Shown here in pieces: positions 27,347 to 35,827 of a stretch of 64,000 nt of DNA (positions are counted from its first letter, which is position 1; the number at the start of each line of letters is the position of its first letter). This DNA is from Spiribacter salilacus (GTDB taxonomy: Bacteria > Pseudomonadota > Gammaproteobacteria > Nitrococcales > Nitrococcaceae): assembly GCF_009649225.1 (NCBI RefSeq), contig NZ_WJPP01000005.1, positions 10,001 to 74,000 on the forward strand, read 5' to 3'. Position numbers and translations under genes: made by a program. The notes below the pieces were generated by a model. That model saw nothing but the letters and a program-made list of their open reading frames with translations, had not been told where the DNA came from and searched no databases.

Positions 27347-28266
27347 GCCTGTTCTGGAGCCTTTTTATTATCGTGCTCACCTTGGGCAACATATTTGCCT
27401 GCTGGTGGTTAATTCGCTGGACGGCAAAGCCGCGCGCCGGTGAGGCAGCCGCTCATGAAACCACCGGCCATGTTTGGGATGGCGATTTAACTGAATACAA
27501 CAACCCCATGCCCCGCTGGTGGCTGTGGTTGTTCTACATCACCATTGTATTTGGCTTGGCGTATCTGCTTTTCTTTCCCGGCCTTGGAAATTTCAAAGGG
27601 CTGCTTGGTTGGAGTCAGTATGGGCTTTACGAGGCAGAAATGGCCGCGGCTGAAGAGCGCTTCGAGCCGATCTATGCCGCCTATGCGGAAATTCCCGTGC
27701 CTACGCTTGCAAGCGACTCTGAAGCAATGGCCACTGCGGGGCGACTCTTTGCGAATAACTGCGCCACCTGCCATGGATCAGACGGACGCGGCGCCCGCGG
27801 TTACCCCAATCTCTCTGACGGTGTTTGGCAGTGGGGCGGAAGCCCAGAGGCGATTAGGCACACCCTAATTAACGGCCGTCAAGCCGTGATGCCCGCCTTT
27901 GCCGCCGCGTTAAGTGAAACCGAATTAGAGGCCACCGCAGCCTATGTGTATTCCTTAAGCGGGCGTGAAGCCCCGGCGCGGCTCGTGGCCGCCGGGCGGG
28001 AGCATTATCAAACGCTCTGCATTGCCTGCCACGGGGCAGAGGGCAAAGGTAACGAAGCCTTGGGCGCTCCTAATTTAACTGACAATACCTGGCTTTACGG
28101 TGGCTCGCTGGCCGCGATTACCGAAACACTCAACCAGGGCAGAAACGGCATCATGCCCGCCTTTGCCGAATCGCTTGGCGAAAATCGCGTGCATTTGGTA
28201 ACTGCCTACGTTTACCGCCTTTCCGGCGGTGAGGAGAACAGCGATGACGAGCTTGCCGCACGCTGA
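27343..28266 (+). CDS. ccoP: cbb3-type cytochrome c oxidase subunit III (dihaem)
   Basis: Dihaem cytochrome c subunit, 307 residues, receiving electrons from the bc1 complex through cytochrome c. Two membrane helices lie at residues 3-24 and 53-72, the two-helix form of CcoP. The haem motifs are CATCHGSDGRG near 140 and CIACHGAEGKG near 226, each followed by a Met ligand region (VMPAFAAAL, IMPAFAESL). GGGAG precedes the ATG inside ccoQ. The end overlaps the next small gene by 23 bases. Confidence 0.98.
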   Translation: MSLFWSLFIIVLTLGNIFACWWLIRWTAKPRAGEAAAHETTGHVWDGDLTEYNNPMPRWWLWLFYITIVFGLAYLLFFPGLGNFKGLLGWSQYGLYEAEMAAAEERFEPIYAAYAEIPVPTLASDSEAMATAGRLFANNCATCHGSDGRGARGYPNLSDGVWQWGGSPEAIRHTLINGRQAVMPAFAAALSETELEATAAYVYSLSGREAPARLVAAGREHYQTLCIACHGAEGKGNEALGAPNLTDNTWLYGGSLAAITETLNQGRNGIMPAFAESLGENRVHLVTAYVYRLSGGEENSDDELAAR

Positions 28267-28528
28267 GACATCAGTGGATCGCACTCCCTACCCCCCAAGC
28301 CGCGCTTGGCTCGTTGGGATTTGCTTATGGCCAGCATTTTTAGCGGCTGGCATTGCAACCCTGCTTTTTTTCTCTGGGATCGATCCGGAAACCCTGCGTT
28401 TACAAACCGTCCCAAACTGGGAAATTAGCCGCACGGCGGGTTATAGCATTGGCTTTTTAATGTTTTGGGCGGTGGCCGCATTATCCAGTGCGGTAAGCGT
28501 GCTACTTGCAAGGCCGCCGCGCGCATGA
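28244..28528 (+). CDS. Small two-helix membrane protein in the cbb3 cluster
   Basis: A 94-residue protein I do not recognise. Two hydrophobic segments (about 28-48 and 66-90) are separated by a loop containing GIDPETLRLQTVPNWEISRTAGYS. The ATG at 28244 lies inside the end of ccoP with GGAGAA five bases upstream, and its TGA overlaps the ccoG ATG by four bases. It is thus locked between ccoP and ccoG by coupling. This position suggests an assembly or accessory role for the oxidase. It has no cysteine or histidine cluster that would mark a metal site. Confidence 0.85.
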   Translation: MTSLPHAETSVDRTPYPPSRAWLVGICLWPAFLAAGIATLLFFSGIDPETLRLQTVPNWEISRTAGYSIGFLMFWAVAALSSAVSVLLARPPRA

Positions 28529-29910
28529 GTGCACAACCACCCATAGACTCGATGTATGCAGCCCATGAGAAGGTCTACCCAAGGGAGATCAAAGGGCGGT
28601 ATCAAAACATCCGCAAGCTCAAGGTATTTCTGCTGCTGGGCCTGTTCTACATTGTGCCGTGGCTACGAATTGACGGTAACCCAGCGGTGCTTTTTGATTT
28701 GCCCGCACGGCAATTTCATATTCTTTGGCTAACCTTTTGGCCGCAAGATTTTGTTTACCTCACCTTATTGTTGATTGTCAGCGCGGTGGCCCTTTTCTAC
28801 GTTACCGCTCTGGCCGGGCGCGTTTGGTGTGGTTATGCCTGCCCACAAACGGTGTGGACCGAAGTCTTCCTCTGGATGGAGCAGTGGACTGAGGGCAAAC
28901 GCGCCAAGCGCATGAAACTCGATAAAGGCCCCTGGAATGCCGAAAAAATTCTGCGTAAAAGTGCAAAGCAGGTTCTGTGGCTGAGTTTTGCCTTATGGAC
29001 TGGCTTTACCTTTGTCGGCTTTTTTGTGCCCATCGATGACCTACTTACCCGCGCGGTGGCTTTTGAGCTGGGGCCATGGGAGACGTTTTGGAGCCTTTTC
29101 TATGGCTTTGCTACCTACGGCAATGCCGGATTTTTGCGCGAACAAGTCTGCCTTTACATGTGCCCCTACGCCCGTTTTCAGGGTGCGATGTTTGACCGTG
29201 AAACGTTGGTCATCTCATACGATGAGGCGCGCGGTGAGCCACGCGGTGGGCGCAAACGCGGCATTGACCCTAAAACCCGCGGCCTTGGCGACTGCATCGA
29301 CTGCAATCTCTGCGTACAGGTCTGCCCCACCGGCATCGATATTCGCAAAGGTCTGCAATACGAATGTATCGCCTGTGGCGCCTGCATTGATGCCTGCGAT
29401 CAAGTGATGGACAAAATGGAGTATCCGCGCGGGCTGGTGCGGTATACCACTGAAAATGCGCTCGAGGGCAAGCCCAGTCGTGTTATTCGCCCACGCACCA
29501 TTTTATACACCGTGCTATTGCTGGCGCTGCTTGCCGCTGGCACCACGGGGCTGGTACTGCGCGAGCCCGTCCGCCTAGACATTCTGACCGATCGCAACAC
29601 GCTATATCGCGAGACGGTTGAGGGGCTGATCGAAAACAGCTACACCATCAAATTAACCAATATGTCGCGTGATGCGCAGACATTCGTGTTTAGCGCTAGC
29701 GGGCCAGAAAACGTGATGCTTGAAACCGAGCCCACCGAGGTCACATTAGGCGCGGGTGAAACCCGCACGCTGGCCGCACGTATTCAGCTTGACCCGATCT
29801 ATGCACAGGGCGTGGGCGGAGATGACGTGACCGTTACCGCGCAAAGCGTGGGCGAAAAAACCATAACCACTAGCGAAACCACGCGTTTTCGTACGCCACT
29901 TGGCCGTTAG
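28525..29910 (+). CDS. ccoG: Cytochrome c oxidase accessory protein CcoG (Cu(II) reductase)
   Basis: An integral membrane ferredoxin-like protein of 461 residues. CcoG reduces Cu(II) to Cu(I) for cbb3 assembly, shown in Rhodobacter. Membrane helices lie in the first 190 residues, including the CGYACPQTVW motif near 110 and CLYMCPYARFQG near 210. Two [4Fe-4S] sites follow: CIDCNLCVQVCPTG near 258 and CIACGACIDACDQ near 285. A helix near 330 precedes a periplasmic immunoglobulin-like C-terminal domain (YTIKLTNMSRDAQTF). I chose the ATG at 28525, which forms the ATGA overlap; the longer frame is inside the previous gene. Confidence 0.97.
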   Translation: MSAQPPIDSMYAAHEKVYPREIKGRYQNIRKLKVFLLLGLFYIVPWLRIDGNPAVLFDLPARQFHILWLTFWPQDFVYLTLLLIVSAVALFYVTALAGRVWCGYACPQTVWTEVFLWMEQWTEGKRAKRMKLDKGPWNAEKILRKSAKQVLWLSFALWTGFTFVGFFVPIDDLLTRAVAFELGPWETFWSLFYGFATYGNAGFLREQVCLYMCPYARFQGAMFDRETLVISYDEARGEPRGGRKRGIDPKTRGLGDCIDCNLCVQVCPTGIDIRKGLQYECIACGACIDACDQVMDKMEYPRGLVRYTTENALEGKPSRVIRPRTILYTVLLLALLAAGTTGLVLREPVRLDILTDRNTLYRETVEGLIENSYTIKLTNMSRDAQTFVFSASGPENVMLETEPTEVTLGAGETRTLAARIQLDPIYAQGVGGDDVTVTAQSVGEKTITTSETTRFRTPLGR

Positions 29911-29921
29911 GAGAATCTCAA

Positions 29922-30440
29922 ATGACCACCTCACCCATGCGTTCACCCAAACCGGGCTATCGGCAATTTTGGGCGTGGTTTGTTTTTACACCGCCCCTGA
30001 TTGCTATTTGCACGGGCATTTTGCTCATCACCATCGCTAATAAAAACCTGGATAACTTGGTTACCGGTGATTTCTCTAAAGTGGGGCTTGGCTACCAAAG
30101 CACCAGTGCCGCCCGGGCCGATGCTAAATATCGGGAAATTGAGGCGGATGTCACACTGCCAGCCGCCGGCGGCACCGTCAGCGTAACCTTAACGGGGCTG
30201 CACGATAACCCGCAGCAAATTCGCCTGACCCTTGCACATGCCACATTGGCTGATCGTGACCAACAAATTGAGTTAGTTCGTGTAGATGGCGGGCAGTATC
30301 AAGGCCGTCTGCCCAACGCATTGCAAGACAGGCATTACTTGGTGGTGGCCGATTTGCAAGAAACATGGCGACTAGAGGGGCAGATCGCTGCGGGGAATAC
30401 TCAGGTTCACCTGCATCCGTACCGCGAATCACCCCTGTGA
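29922..30440 (+). CDS. ccoH: FixH/CcoH-family oxidase assembly protein
   Basis: A 172-residue protein with one membrane helix (about residues 17-43) and a periplasmic beta domain, the arrangement of FixH/CcoH. That protein is needed for stable cbb3 oxidase and works beside the copper ATPase CcoI. The loop DFSKVGLGYQS after the helix and the LHDNPQQIRLTLAHAT stretch match the family. AGGAGAA lies before the ATG. The stop TGA overlaps the GTG start of ccoI by three bases (GTGA). Confidence 0.92.
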   Translation: MTTSPMRSPKPGYRQFWAWFVFTPPLIAICTGILLITIANKNLDNLVTGDFSKVGLGYQSTSAARADAKYREIEADVTLPAAGGTVSVTLTGLHDNPQQIRLTLAHATLADRDQQIELVRVDGGQYQGRLPNALQDRHYLVVADLQETWRLEGQIAAGNTQVHLHPYRESPL

Positions 30441-32830
30441 GCGAGGCCTGTTTCCATTGTGGCGACCCGCTCCCGCCGCATCCACCGCCACCGGTCATAA
30501 TTAACAGCCAGCCAAAGCCTGTGTGCTGTAGCGGCTGTGCGGCGGTTGCCGCCCTTATCGCCGGCGCCGGGCTTGAGGATTTCTACCGCTATCGCACAGC
30601 AGCCGCGCCGCGCCCCGAGCCGGCTCAAGATGACTGGAACGCATGGGATAGCGACAAAGCCCAACAACCGCTGGTGCGCAAGCTCGATAATGGCCACCGC
30701 GAATTGGTCTTACTCATTGAAGGGATACGCTGCTCTGCCTGCGGCTGGTTAATCGAAAACTTACTTGGCCAAGTGCCGGGGGTGCAGCAGGTCAGCGTTA
30801 ACCCGGCCTCTGCACGCGCGGTTGTTACTTGGGATCCGGCCCAGGTACCGCTTTCTGTGCTGTTGCGTAAGCTGGATCATTTAGGCTATCAGCCTCACCC
30901 GCTGGCCCCCGGAGAACAAGACTCCGCCGCTTTGCGCGAACAACGCGCCGCCATCCGTCGGCTTGCCGTGGCTGGCCTGGGCATGATGCAAGTCATGATG
31001 TATGCCGTTGGGCTATATGCCGGCGCCATTCATGCTGGCATGGATCCGCAATTTGAAACCCTTCTGCGCTGGGTTAGTGCCATTGTAGCAACGCCGGTGG
31101 CGCTGTATGCCGCTTTTCCGTTTTATCGCGGCGCTGTGCGTGATTTGCGTGCGGGGCGGCCTGGCATGGATGTACCGGTTTCGCTGGCAATTGGCGGTGC
31201 ATACACCTTTAGCGTTTGGCATGTATTTATTGGCCAGGGCGAAGTCTATTTTGACTCGGTTACCATGTTCACCTTCTTTTTGACGATTGCCCGATTCTTA
31301 GAGCTCATGGCACGGCAACGGGCAGGGCGCGCGAGCATTGCGTTGGGGCGACTCCTGCCCGCCACCGCCCTACGCCTTAGCGCTCAAGGAGAAGAACGCG
31401 TTGCTCTGGCTGCCTTATCGATTGGCGATACATTGCGTATTCGCCCGGGCGAGGCCATTCCTACCGATGGCCGCATCGTCTCAGGGCGTACGCATGTTGA
31501 TGAATCACTGCTAACCGGTGAGTCTATGCCGCAGGCACGGCAAATTGGCGATGCGGTCATTGGCGGCAGCACCAACACCAACGGCGCCATTGATATTGAG
31601 GTCACTCAAATTGGGGCGGATACCGTAGTTGCCTCGGTGATGCGCCTTTTAGAACGGGCTCAGGCTGAACGACCGCATATCGCCCGCCTTGCCGACCGAG
31701 TGGCCCGTATTTTTGTGGTCACCTTACTCATTGCCGCCTCCATCACAGGCGCAATATGGCTACAAATTGCTCCTGAACGCGCCTTTGAAATCACCCTCGC
31801 CGTTTTAGTGGTGACCTGCCCCTGCGCACTTTCACTGGCCACACCCGCCGCATTGGTCAACGCCACGGGTCGCTTGGCGCGAGACGGGCTGCTGGTGGCC
31901 CGAGCTGATGCGATTGAGCGCCTGGTGCGCATTCGCCATGTGGTCTTCGATAAAACCGGCACCCTCACCGCCGGGCGCATTCGCTTAACGGACACCCACT
32001 GTTTTGCCCCACTCTCTACTGAGCAAAGCATCGCCATTGCCGCGGCGATGGAGGCGGAAGCCGGGCATCCCCTGGCCCGTGCTTTTGATGGTCAGCCGCG
32101 GCATGCCGAGGTAAAAGCGATTGAAAGCCACCCTGGCTTAGGCGTAACGGCCACCCTAAACAATCAGTCGCTACGCCTTGGCCGGCCCGATTGGGTGAGT
32201 GAGTTAAGCCAATCTGCACCTCCCGCAACGGATGCTGCCGCCAGCACCATTATTTTCTTAGGCGACCAACATGGCCTGATTGCCCGCTTTGAACTCACTG
32301 ATGCCATTCGAGACGATGCCGCCGAAGCAATTCGAGACCTTCGTGCGGCCGGGGTGCATGTGAGCATTGCCAGCGGCGATGCTGCCCCTGCTGTGGCGGC
32401 CGTTGCTCAACAACTGGATATCGACGACTGGAAAGCCGGCCTAGACCCAGCTGGCAAACTAGCCCTGCTTGAGACCTATCGGCAAACCGCGCCCGTTGCA
32501 ATGGTTGGCGATGGCATTAATGATGCGCCCGTTCTTGCCGGGGCCGATGTGGCCATCGCCCTTGGTAGCGGCGCCGCCATTGCGCATGGTAATGCCGACT
32601 TGCTGCTGGCCGGTGAGCGGCTCAGCGCCCTTGCCCCCGGGCTGGCCGTGGCCAAACGAACGCGTCGTATCATCCGCCAAAATCTGATTTGGGCAGCCAG
32701 TTATAATGCTTGTGCACTGCCCTTAGCGGCGCTGGGCATGATCCCCCCATGGGCAGCCGCGCTTGGCATGTCGGCAAGCTCGTTATTAGTGGTCGGCAAT
32801 GCACTTCGGCTCTCAAGGAGCGCATCATGA
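30437..32830 (+). CDS. ccoI: Copper-translocating P1B-type ATPase CcoI/FixI
   Basis: A 797-residue P-type ATPase that exports copper toward the periplasm for insertion into cbb3 oxidase. The N-terminus has the FixI-type double cysteine region CFHCGDPLP and CCSGCAAVAA, then a heavy-metal domain with CSACGWLIE near 97. Catalytic motifs: TGES near 365, CPCALS near 460 (metal site in helix 6), DKTGT near 505 (phosphorylated Asp) and [10 protein letters not shown] near 690. I start it at the GTG at 30437: it forms GTGA with the ccoH stop and leads straight into SEACFHCG. The frame to 30365 lies inside ccoH. CopA at 45664 is the separate detoxifying copper pump. Confidence 0.96.
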   Translation: MSEACFHCGDPLPPHPPPPVIINSQPKPVCCSGCAAVAALIAGAGLEDFYRYRTAAAPRPEPAQDDWNAWDSDKAQQPLVRKLDNGHRELVLLIEGIRCSACGWLIENLLGQVPGVQQVSVNPASARAVVTWDPAQVPLSVLLRKLDHLGYQPHPLAPGEQDSAALREQRAAIRRLAVAGLGMMQVMMYAVGLYAGAIHAGMDPQFETLLRWVSAIVATPVALYAAFPFYRGAVRDLRAGRPGMDVPVSLAIGGAYTFSVWHVFIGQGEVYFDSVTMFTFFLTIARFLELMARQRAGRASIALGRLLPATALRLSAQGEERVALAALSIGDTLRIRPGEAIPTDGRIVSGRTHVDESLLTGESMPQARQIGDAVIGGSTNTNGAIDIEVTQIGADTVVASVMRLLERAQAERPHIARLADRVARIFVVTLLIAASITGAIWLQIAPERAFEITLAVLVVTCPCALSLATPAALVNATGRLARDGLLVARADAIERLVRIRHVVFDKTGTLTAGRIRLTDTHCFAPLSTEQSIAIAAAMEAEAGHPLARAFDGQPRHAEVKAIESHPGLGVTATLNNQSLRLGRPDWVSELSQSAPPATDAAASTIIFLGDQHGLIARFELTDAIRDDAAEAIRDLRAAGVHVSIASGDAAPAVAAVAQQLDIDDWKAGLDPAGKLALLETYRQTAPVAMVGDGINDAPVLAGADVAIALGSGAAIAHGNADLLLAGERLSALAPGLAVAKRTRRIIRQNLIWAASYNACALPLAALGMIPPWAAALGMSASSLLVVGNALRLSRSAS

Positions 32831-33000
32831 ATATCTTATTTGTGCTATTGCCACTGGGCCTTGTCCTGCTGGCCATTGCGGTAATCGCCTTTTTTTGGGC
32901 GGTGGGCAATGGGCAATATGACGATTTAGACAGCCCGGCCTGGCGCATTTTATTAGACGACGAATCTAAACCCCCTAAGGACCCTAAGGACTCACCATGA
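32827..33000 (+). CDS. ccoS: cbb3-type oxidase assembly protein CcoS
   Basis: A 57-residue protein with one membrane helix (residues 2-27) and the diagnostic FFWAVGNGQYDDLDSPAWRIL segment, where QYDDL..P is the CcoS signature. CcoS is needed for cofactor insertion into CcoN. The ATG overlaps the ccoI stop by four bases, and the stop overlaps the next gene by four. The tail carries KPPKDPKDSP, low complexity from a CCTAAGGAC repeat in the DNA. Confidence 0.95.
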   Translation: MNILFVLLPLGLVLLAIAVIAFFWAVGNGQYDDLDSPAWRILLDDESKPPKDPKDSP

Positions 33001-33689
33001 ATATGGGCACACCAGACCCCACGCTCATTGCCGGCCTGATTGCTGGTTTGGCCGGCAGTAGTCATTGCATTGGTATGTGCGGCGGCATTGCCGCTGCGCT
33101 GGGTGGCACGGCGGCACCGGGTGGGCGCGGCGTGGCCTGTGTGTTTGGCTATAACTTTGGACGCATTGCCAGCTATGCGCTAATCGGCGCCATTGCCGGA
33201 TTGATTGGGGCTGGCATTGGACAGGGCCTGGGCTCAGCCGCCCCACTATTAAGACTTTTTGCCGCCGCGCTGGTCATTGTTGTTGGCTTACAGCTTATGC
33301 TCGATCGCAACCTATTAGCGCCCATCGAGCGTGTTGGTTTAAGGCTCTGGCAGCATATCGCGCCCGTCGCACAGCGCTTTATGCCCGTTACCAACCCCGG
33401 TACCGCCTTTATGCTCGGCACACTGTGGGGTTGGCTGCCTTGCGGTTTAGTTTATGCGATGGCCCTGGCCGCGGCCGGCACCGGCAGCCCAACAGGCGGC
33501 GCGGCTTTCATGCTCGCCTTTGGGGTGGGTACCGTACCGGCTATGGCATTAATCGGCATTGCCGGTGGCAGGCTTGCGCAATTTTTTGGGCATAAAGGAT
33601 TTCGTCGAGTGGCTGGTCTTGCGGTACTTGCCCTCGGTATTTGGACAGCCATTTTCCCACTGCGCGCGTTAGCACGCATGTGGTTATAG
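32997..33689 (+). CDS. TauE/SafE-like (UreH domain) membrane protein
   Basis: A 230-residue protein with six hydrophobic helices, annotated in relatives as sulfite exporter TauE/SafE family or UreH-like. Near residue 22 is GSSHCIGMCGGIAAAL, the HCxGMCGG motif typical of the version found next to ccoS. Near 140 is GTLWGWLPCGLVYAM, a second conserved Cys in a helix. These Met/Cys/His residues inside the membrane suggest handling of a metal, plausibly copper for the oxidase; that is inference. The ATG overlaps the ccoS stop by four bases. It ends the cco transcript; the next gene starts seven bases later and may also be read through. Confidence 0.88.
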   Translation: MNMGTPDPTLIAGLIAGLAGSSHCIGMCGGIAAALGGTAAPGGRGVACVFGYNFGRIASYALIGAIAGLIGAGIGQGLGSAAPLLRLFAAALVIVVGLQLMLDRNLLAPIERVGLRLWQHIAPVAQRFMPVTNPGTAFMLGTLWGWLPCGLVYAMALAAAGTGSPTGGAAFMLAFGVGTVPAMALIGIAGGRLAQFFGHKGFRRVAGLAVLALGIWTAIFPLRALARMWL

Positions 33690-33696
33690 TAGGGGT

Positions 33697-35118
33697 ATGA
33701 TCGATAACGCGCTTACCCCATTAAAAACCATTCTGGGTGCTGACAATGTGCTCAGCACGCCAGAGCAAACGGCGCCCTACCTGCAGGAGCGACGCGGGCG
33801 ATTTGCCGGACGCCGCGTTGCAGCCGTACTCACCCCGGGCAGCACCCAAGAGGTAGCCGCCGCAATGCGGCAATGCCAAACGCAGCAACTTAACGTTATT
33901 CCCCAAGGGGGCAATACGGGGCTGTGCGGTGGCGCTGCCGCTTTAGACGACGACCCCCACAGCGTAATTTTATCGCTAGAGCGGCTTAATAAAATTCGTC
34001 TGCTCGATGCCGAAAATTTCACGATTACGGCTGAGGCGGGTTGTCGTTTAAGCGCTCTGCAAGAGGCAGCAACCGCTGCCGATCGGTTATTCCCGCTCAG
34101 CTATGCCGCTGAGCGTGACTGCCAAATTGGCGGCAACTTGGCCACTAACGCCGGCGGCATGAATGTGCTGCGGTATGGCAATGCACGCGAGCTTGCCTTA
34201 GGCCTAGAGGTGGTATTGGCGGATGGGCAAATCTGGCATGGTCTCACGGGCCTGCGCAAAGACAATAGCGGCTACGCCTTGCGCGATCTGTTTATTGGCT
34301 CTGAGGGAACTTTAGGCATTATCACTGCCGCCACGCTTAAGCTGTTTCCTGCTTTGCGCTGCCGGGCCACCGCCATTGTGGGGCTAGCCAGCATGGCCGA
34401 TGCGGTACAGCTTTTTTCACATTTACGCCAAGCCAGTGGCGATACCATGACCAGCGCAGAGGTGATGAGCCGCCAGGCACTCGGCTTTGCCGTCGATTAC
34501 GCCCCCAACTGCCATGAACCGCTGCCTGCCGCGCATCATTGGTACTTACTTGTTGAGCTGGGTAGCAGCGCTGCCGCGGTCGACTTAAGTAAGCGACTCG
34601 AGCGGGCGTTAGCAGATGCCTCTGATGTGGGTGATTACCGTGTGGCCCGTTCGGCAGACGAAGCGGCTGACTTTTGGCGCTTACGCAATAGCATTCCCGG
34701 CGCCCAAAAAGGCGCGGGCGCGAGTATAAAGAACGATATCTCAGTGCCCATTTCGGCCTTACCGGCCTTTATCGACGCGGCCTCAGCCGCCATCGAACAG
34801 CATTGCCAGGGGGTTCGGCTTTGCCCCTTTGGGCATATTGGCGATGGCAATCTGCATTTTAATTTAAGCCAGCCAAAAAACATGAGCGCAGAGCAGTTTT
34901 TAGCACGCTGGGAGGAGCTAGCCGGCGTGGTAAACGATATTGTGATGCGCCATCACGGCTCGTTTGCGGCCGAGCATGGCGTGGGGCAACTAAAGCCCAA
35001 TGAAGTGTCACGCCTCAAAGACCCGGTGGAGCAATCACTGATGCGCGCCATTAAATTGGCACTAGACCCCGAGGGGCGACTGAATCCTGGCAAAGTTATT
35101 CCGCGCTACGACGATTAA
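33697..35118 (+). CDS. FAD-linked D-2-hydroxyacid dehydrogenase (D2HGDH-like)
   Basis: A 473-residue flavoprotein of the VAO/GlcD family. The FAD-binding half shows IPQGGNTGLCGGA near residue 68, the NLATNAGGMNVLRYGN stretch near 145 and FIGSEGTLGII near 205. The C-terminal half has the metal motif FGHIGDGNLHFN near 375 and AEHGVGQLKP near 430. The best fit is D-2-hydroxyglutarate dehydrogenase, the partner of SerA that clears 2-hydroxyglutarate, but D-lactate dehydrogenases of this family look alike. It lies seven bases after the TauE-like gene. Its end overlaps the convergent small gene by 23 bases. Confidence 0.9.
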   Translation: MIDNALTPLKTILGADNVLSTPEQTAPYLQERRGRFAGRRVAAVLTPGSTQEVAAAMRQCQTQQLNVIPQGGNTGLCGGAAALDDDPHSVILSLERLNKIRLLDAENFTITAEAGCRLSALQEAATAADRLFPLSYAAERDCQIGGNLATNAGGMNVLRYGNARELALGLEVVLADGQIWHGLTGLRKDNSGYALRDLFIGSEGTLGIITAATLKLFPALRCRATAIVGLASMADAVQLFSHLRQASGDTMTSAEVMSRQALGFAVDYAPNCHEPLPAAHHWYLLVELGSSAAAVDLSKRLERALADASDVGDYRVARSADEAADFWRLRNSIPGAQKGAGASIKNDISVPISALPAFIDAASAAIEQHCQGVRLCPFGHIGDGNLHFNLSQPKNMSAEQFLARWEELAGVVNDIVMRHHGSFAAEHGVGQLKPNEVSRLKDPVEQSLMRAIKLALDPEGRLNPGKVIPRYDD

Positions 35119-35329
35119 ATAGCCATGATGCATAAAAGCTGCCAACTGCCGGTGCAAACGTTAAAGCCGTGGTTAGCCAAATCCAGGCATTAGCCGGGTC
35201 AAACAATGCCTCAATGCCGGCCTGCCCGGCTTCTAACCACAACGCGCCTACACCAATCACCACAATATTGACGGCGATGGCTAAAAAGATCCAACCCACG
35301 CGACGAAAAATGCGCCCTAAATCCGTCAT
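35096..35329 (-). CDS. Small membrane protein of unknown function
   Basis: A 77-residue predicted protein with two hydrophobic helices (about residues 11-33 and 48-70), a basic N-terminus (DLGRIFRRVG) and a basic C-terminus (LFNRRSAE). I recognise no family. It follows the MOSC gene after three bases on the same strand, which makes it the likely third gene of that operon. It overlaps the flavoprotein gene on the opposite strand by 23 bases at the 3' end. The helix pattern is regular and the start is well placed, so I take it as real with moderate confidence. Confidence 0.6.
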   Translation of the reverse strand: MTDLGRIFRRVGWIFLAIAVNIVVIGVGALWLEAGQAGIEALFDPANAWIWLTTALTFAPAVGSFYASWLFNRRSAE

Positions 35330-35332
35330 CTC

Positions 35333-35827
35333 TCAGACCTCCTCAGATGCCACCGCTGCCACTGCATTACCTAGTGCGATTGCACCCGGCTCAAGCACAC
35401 GCGCGGTGATACCGCCATGCCCGCGCATCGCATTGTAACCGCCTTCGCCCAGCGCTTCTTCCATGTGCGAGCATGGATCACAGACGCCCGTTCCCTCGAG
35501 CAGCACCGCGCCAATCCGAAAACGGCTTTTGCGCAAGGCATACAGATTAATTCCGCTGACGACTAAATTGCGACGTAACAGCCCCGGGTCTACTGAGGCC
35601 ACGCCAGCCAAGGCGGCAATTACCGGCAGATGCTCTGCCTGAATTAACGTAATGGCTCGCTTGCCGCTGCGCCCGGCATAACGATCACCCACTAACCCGC
35701 CGGCGTTAACCTCAGCGGCCTCCAGCACCTCAAGCGGAGCGCGACGCGCCGGGCGCACACCGATCCACTCAAGATGACCCGAACGGGGAAACCGCGCCAT
35801 AAGCTCATGCAGGGTTAATGCGGTCAT
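35333..35827 (-). CDS. MOSC domain protein
   Basis: A 164-residue stand-alone MOSC domain (molybdenum cofactor sulfurase C-terminal type), related to YiiM and MOCS. These domains bind molybdenum cofactor or related sulfur species through a conserved cysteine. LVGDRYAGRSGKRAITLIQAEHL near residue 45-67, RRNLVVSGINL near 85, and the candidate catalytic Cys in GVCDPCSHMEEALG followed by YNAMRGHGG near 115-140 are present. The start overlaps the MTHFR-like gene by four bases, so the two are coupled. Which molybdoenzyme or N-hydroxylated substrate it serves is not shown. Confidence 0.88.
   Translation of the reverse strand: MTALTLHELMARFPRSGHLEWIGVRPARRAPLEVLEAAEVNAGGLVGDRYAGRSGKRAITLIQAEHLPVIAALAGVASVDPGLLRRNLVVSGINLYALRKSRFRIGAVLLEGTGVCDPCSHMEEALGEGGYNAMRGHGGITARVLEPGAIALGNAVAAVASEEV

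Noticed and set aside
30365-30436. Upstream extension of ccoI
   Set aside because: It would start inside ccoH. The GTG at 30437 forms a GTGA overlap and begins directly before the conserved CFHCG motif.
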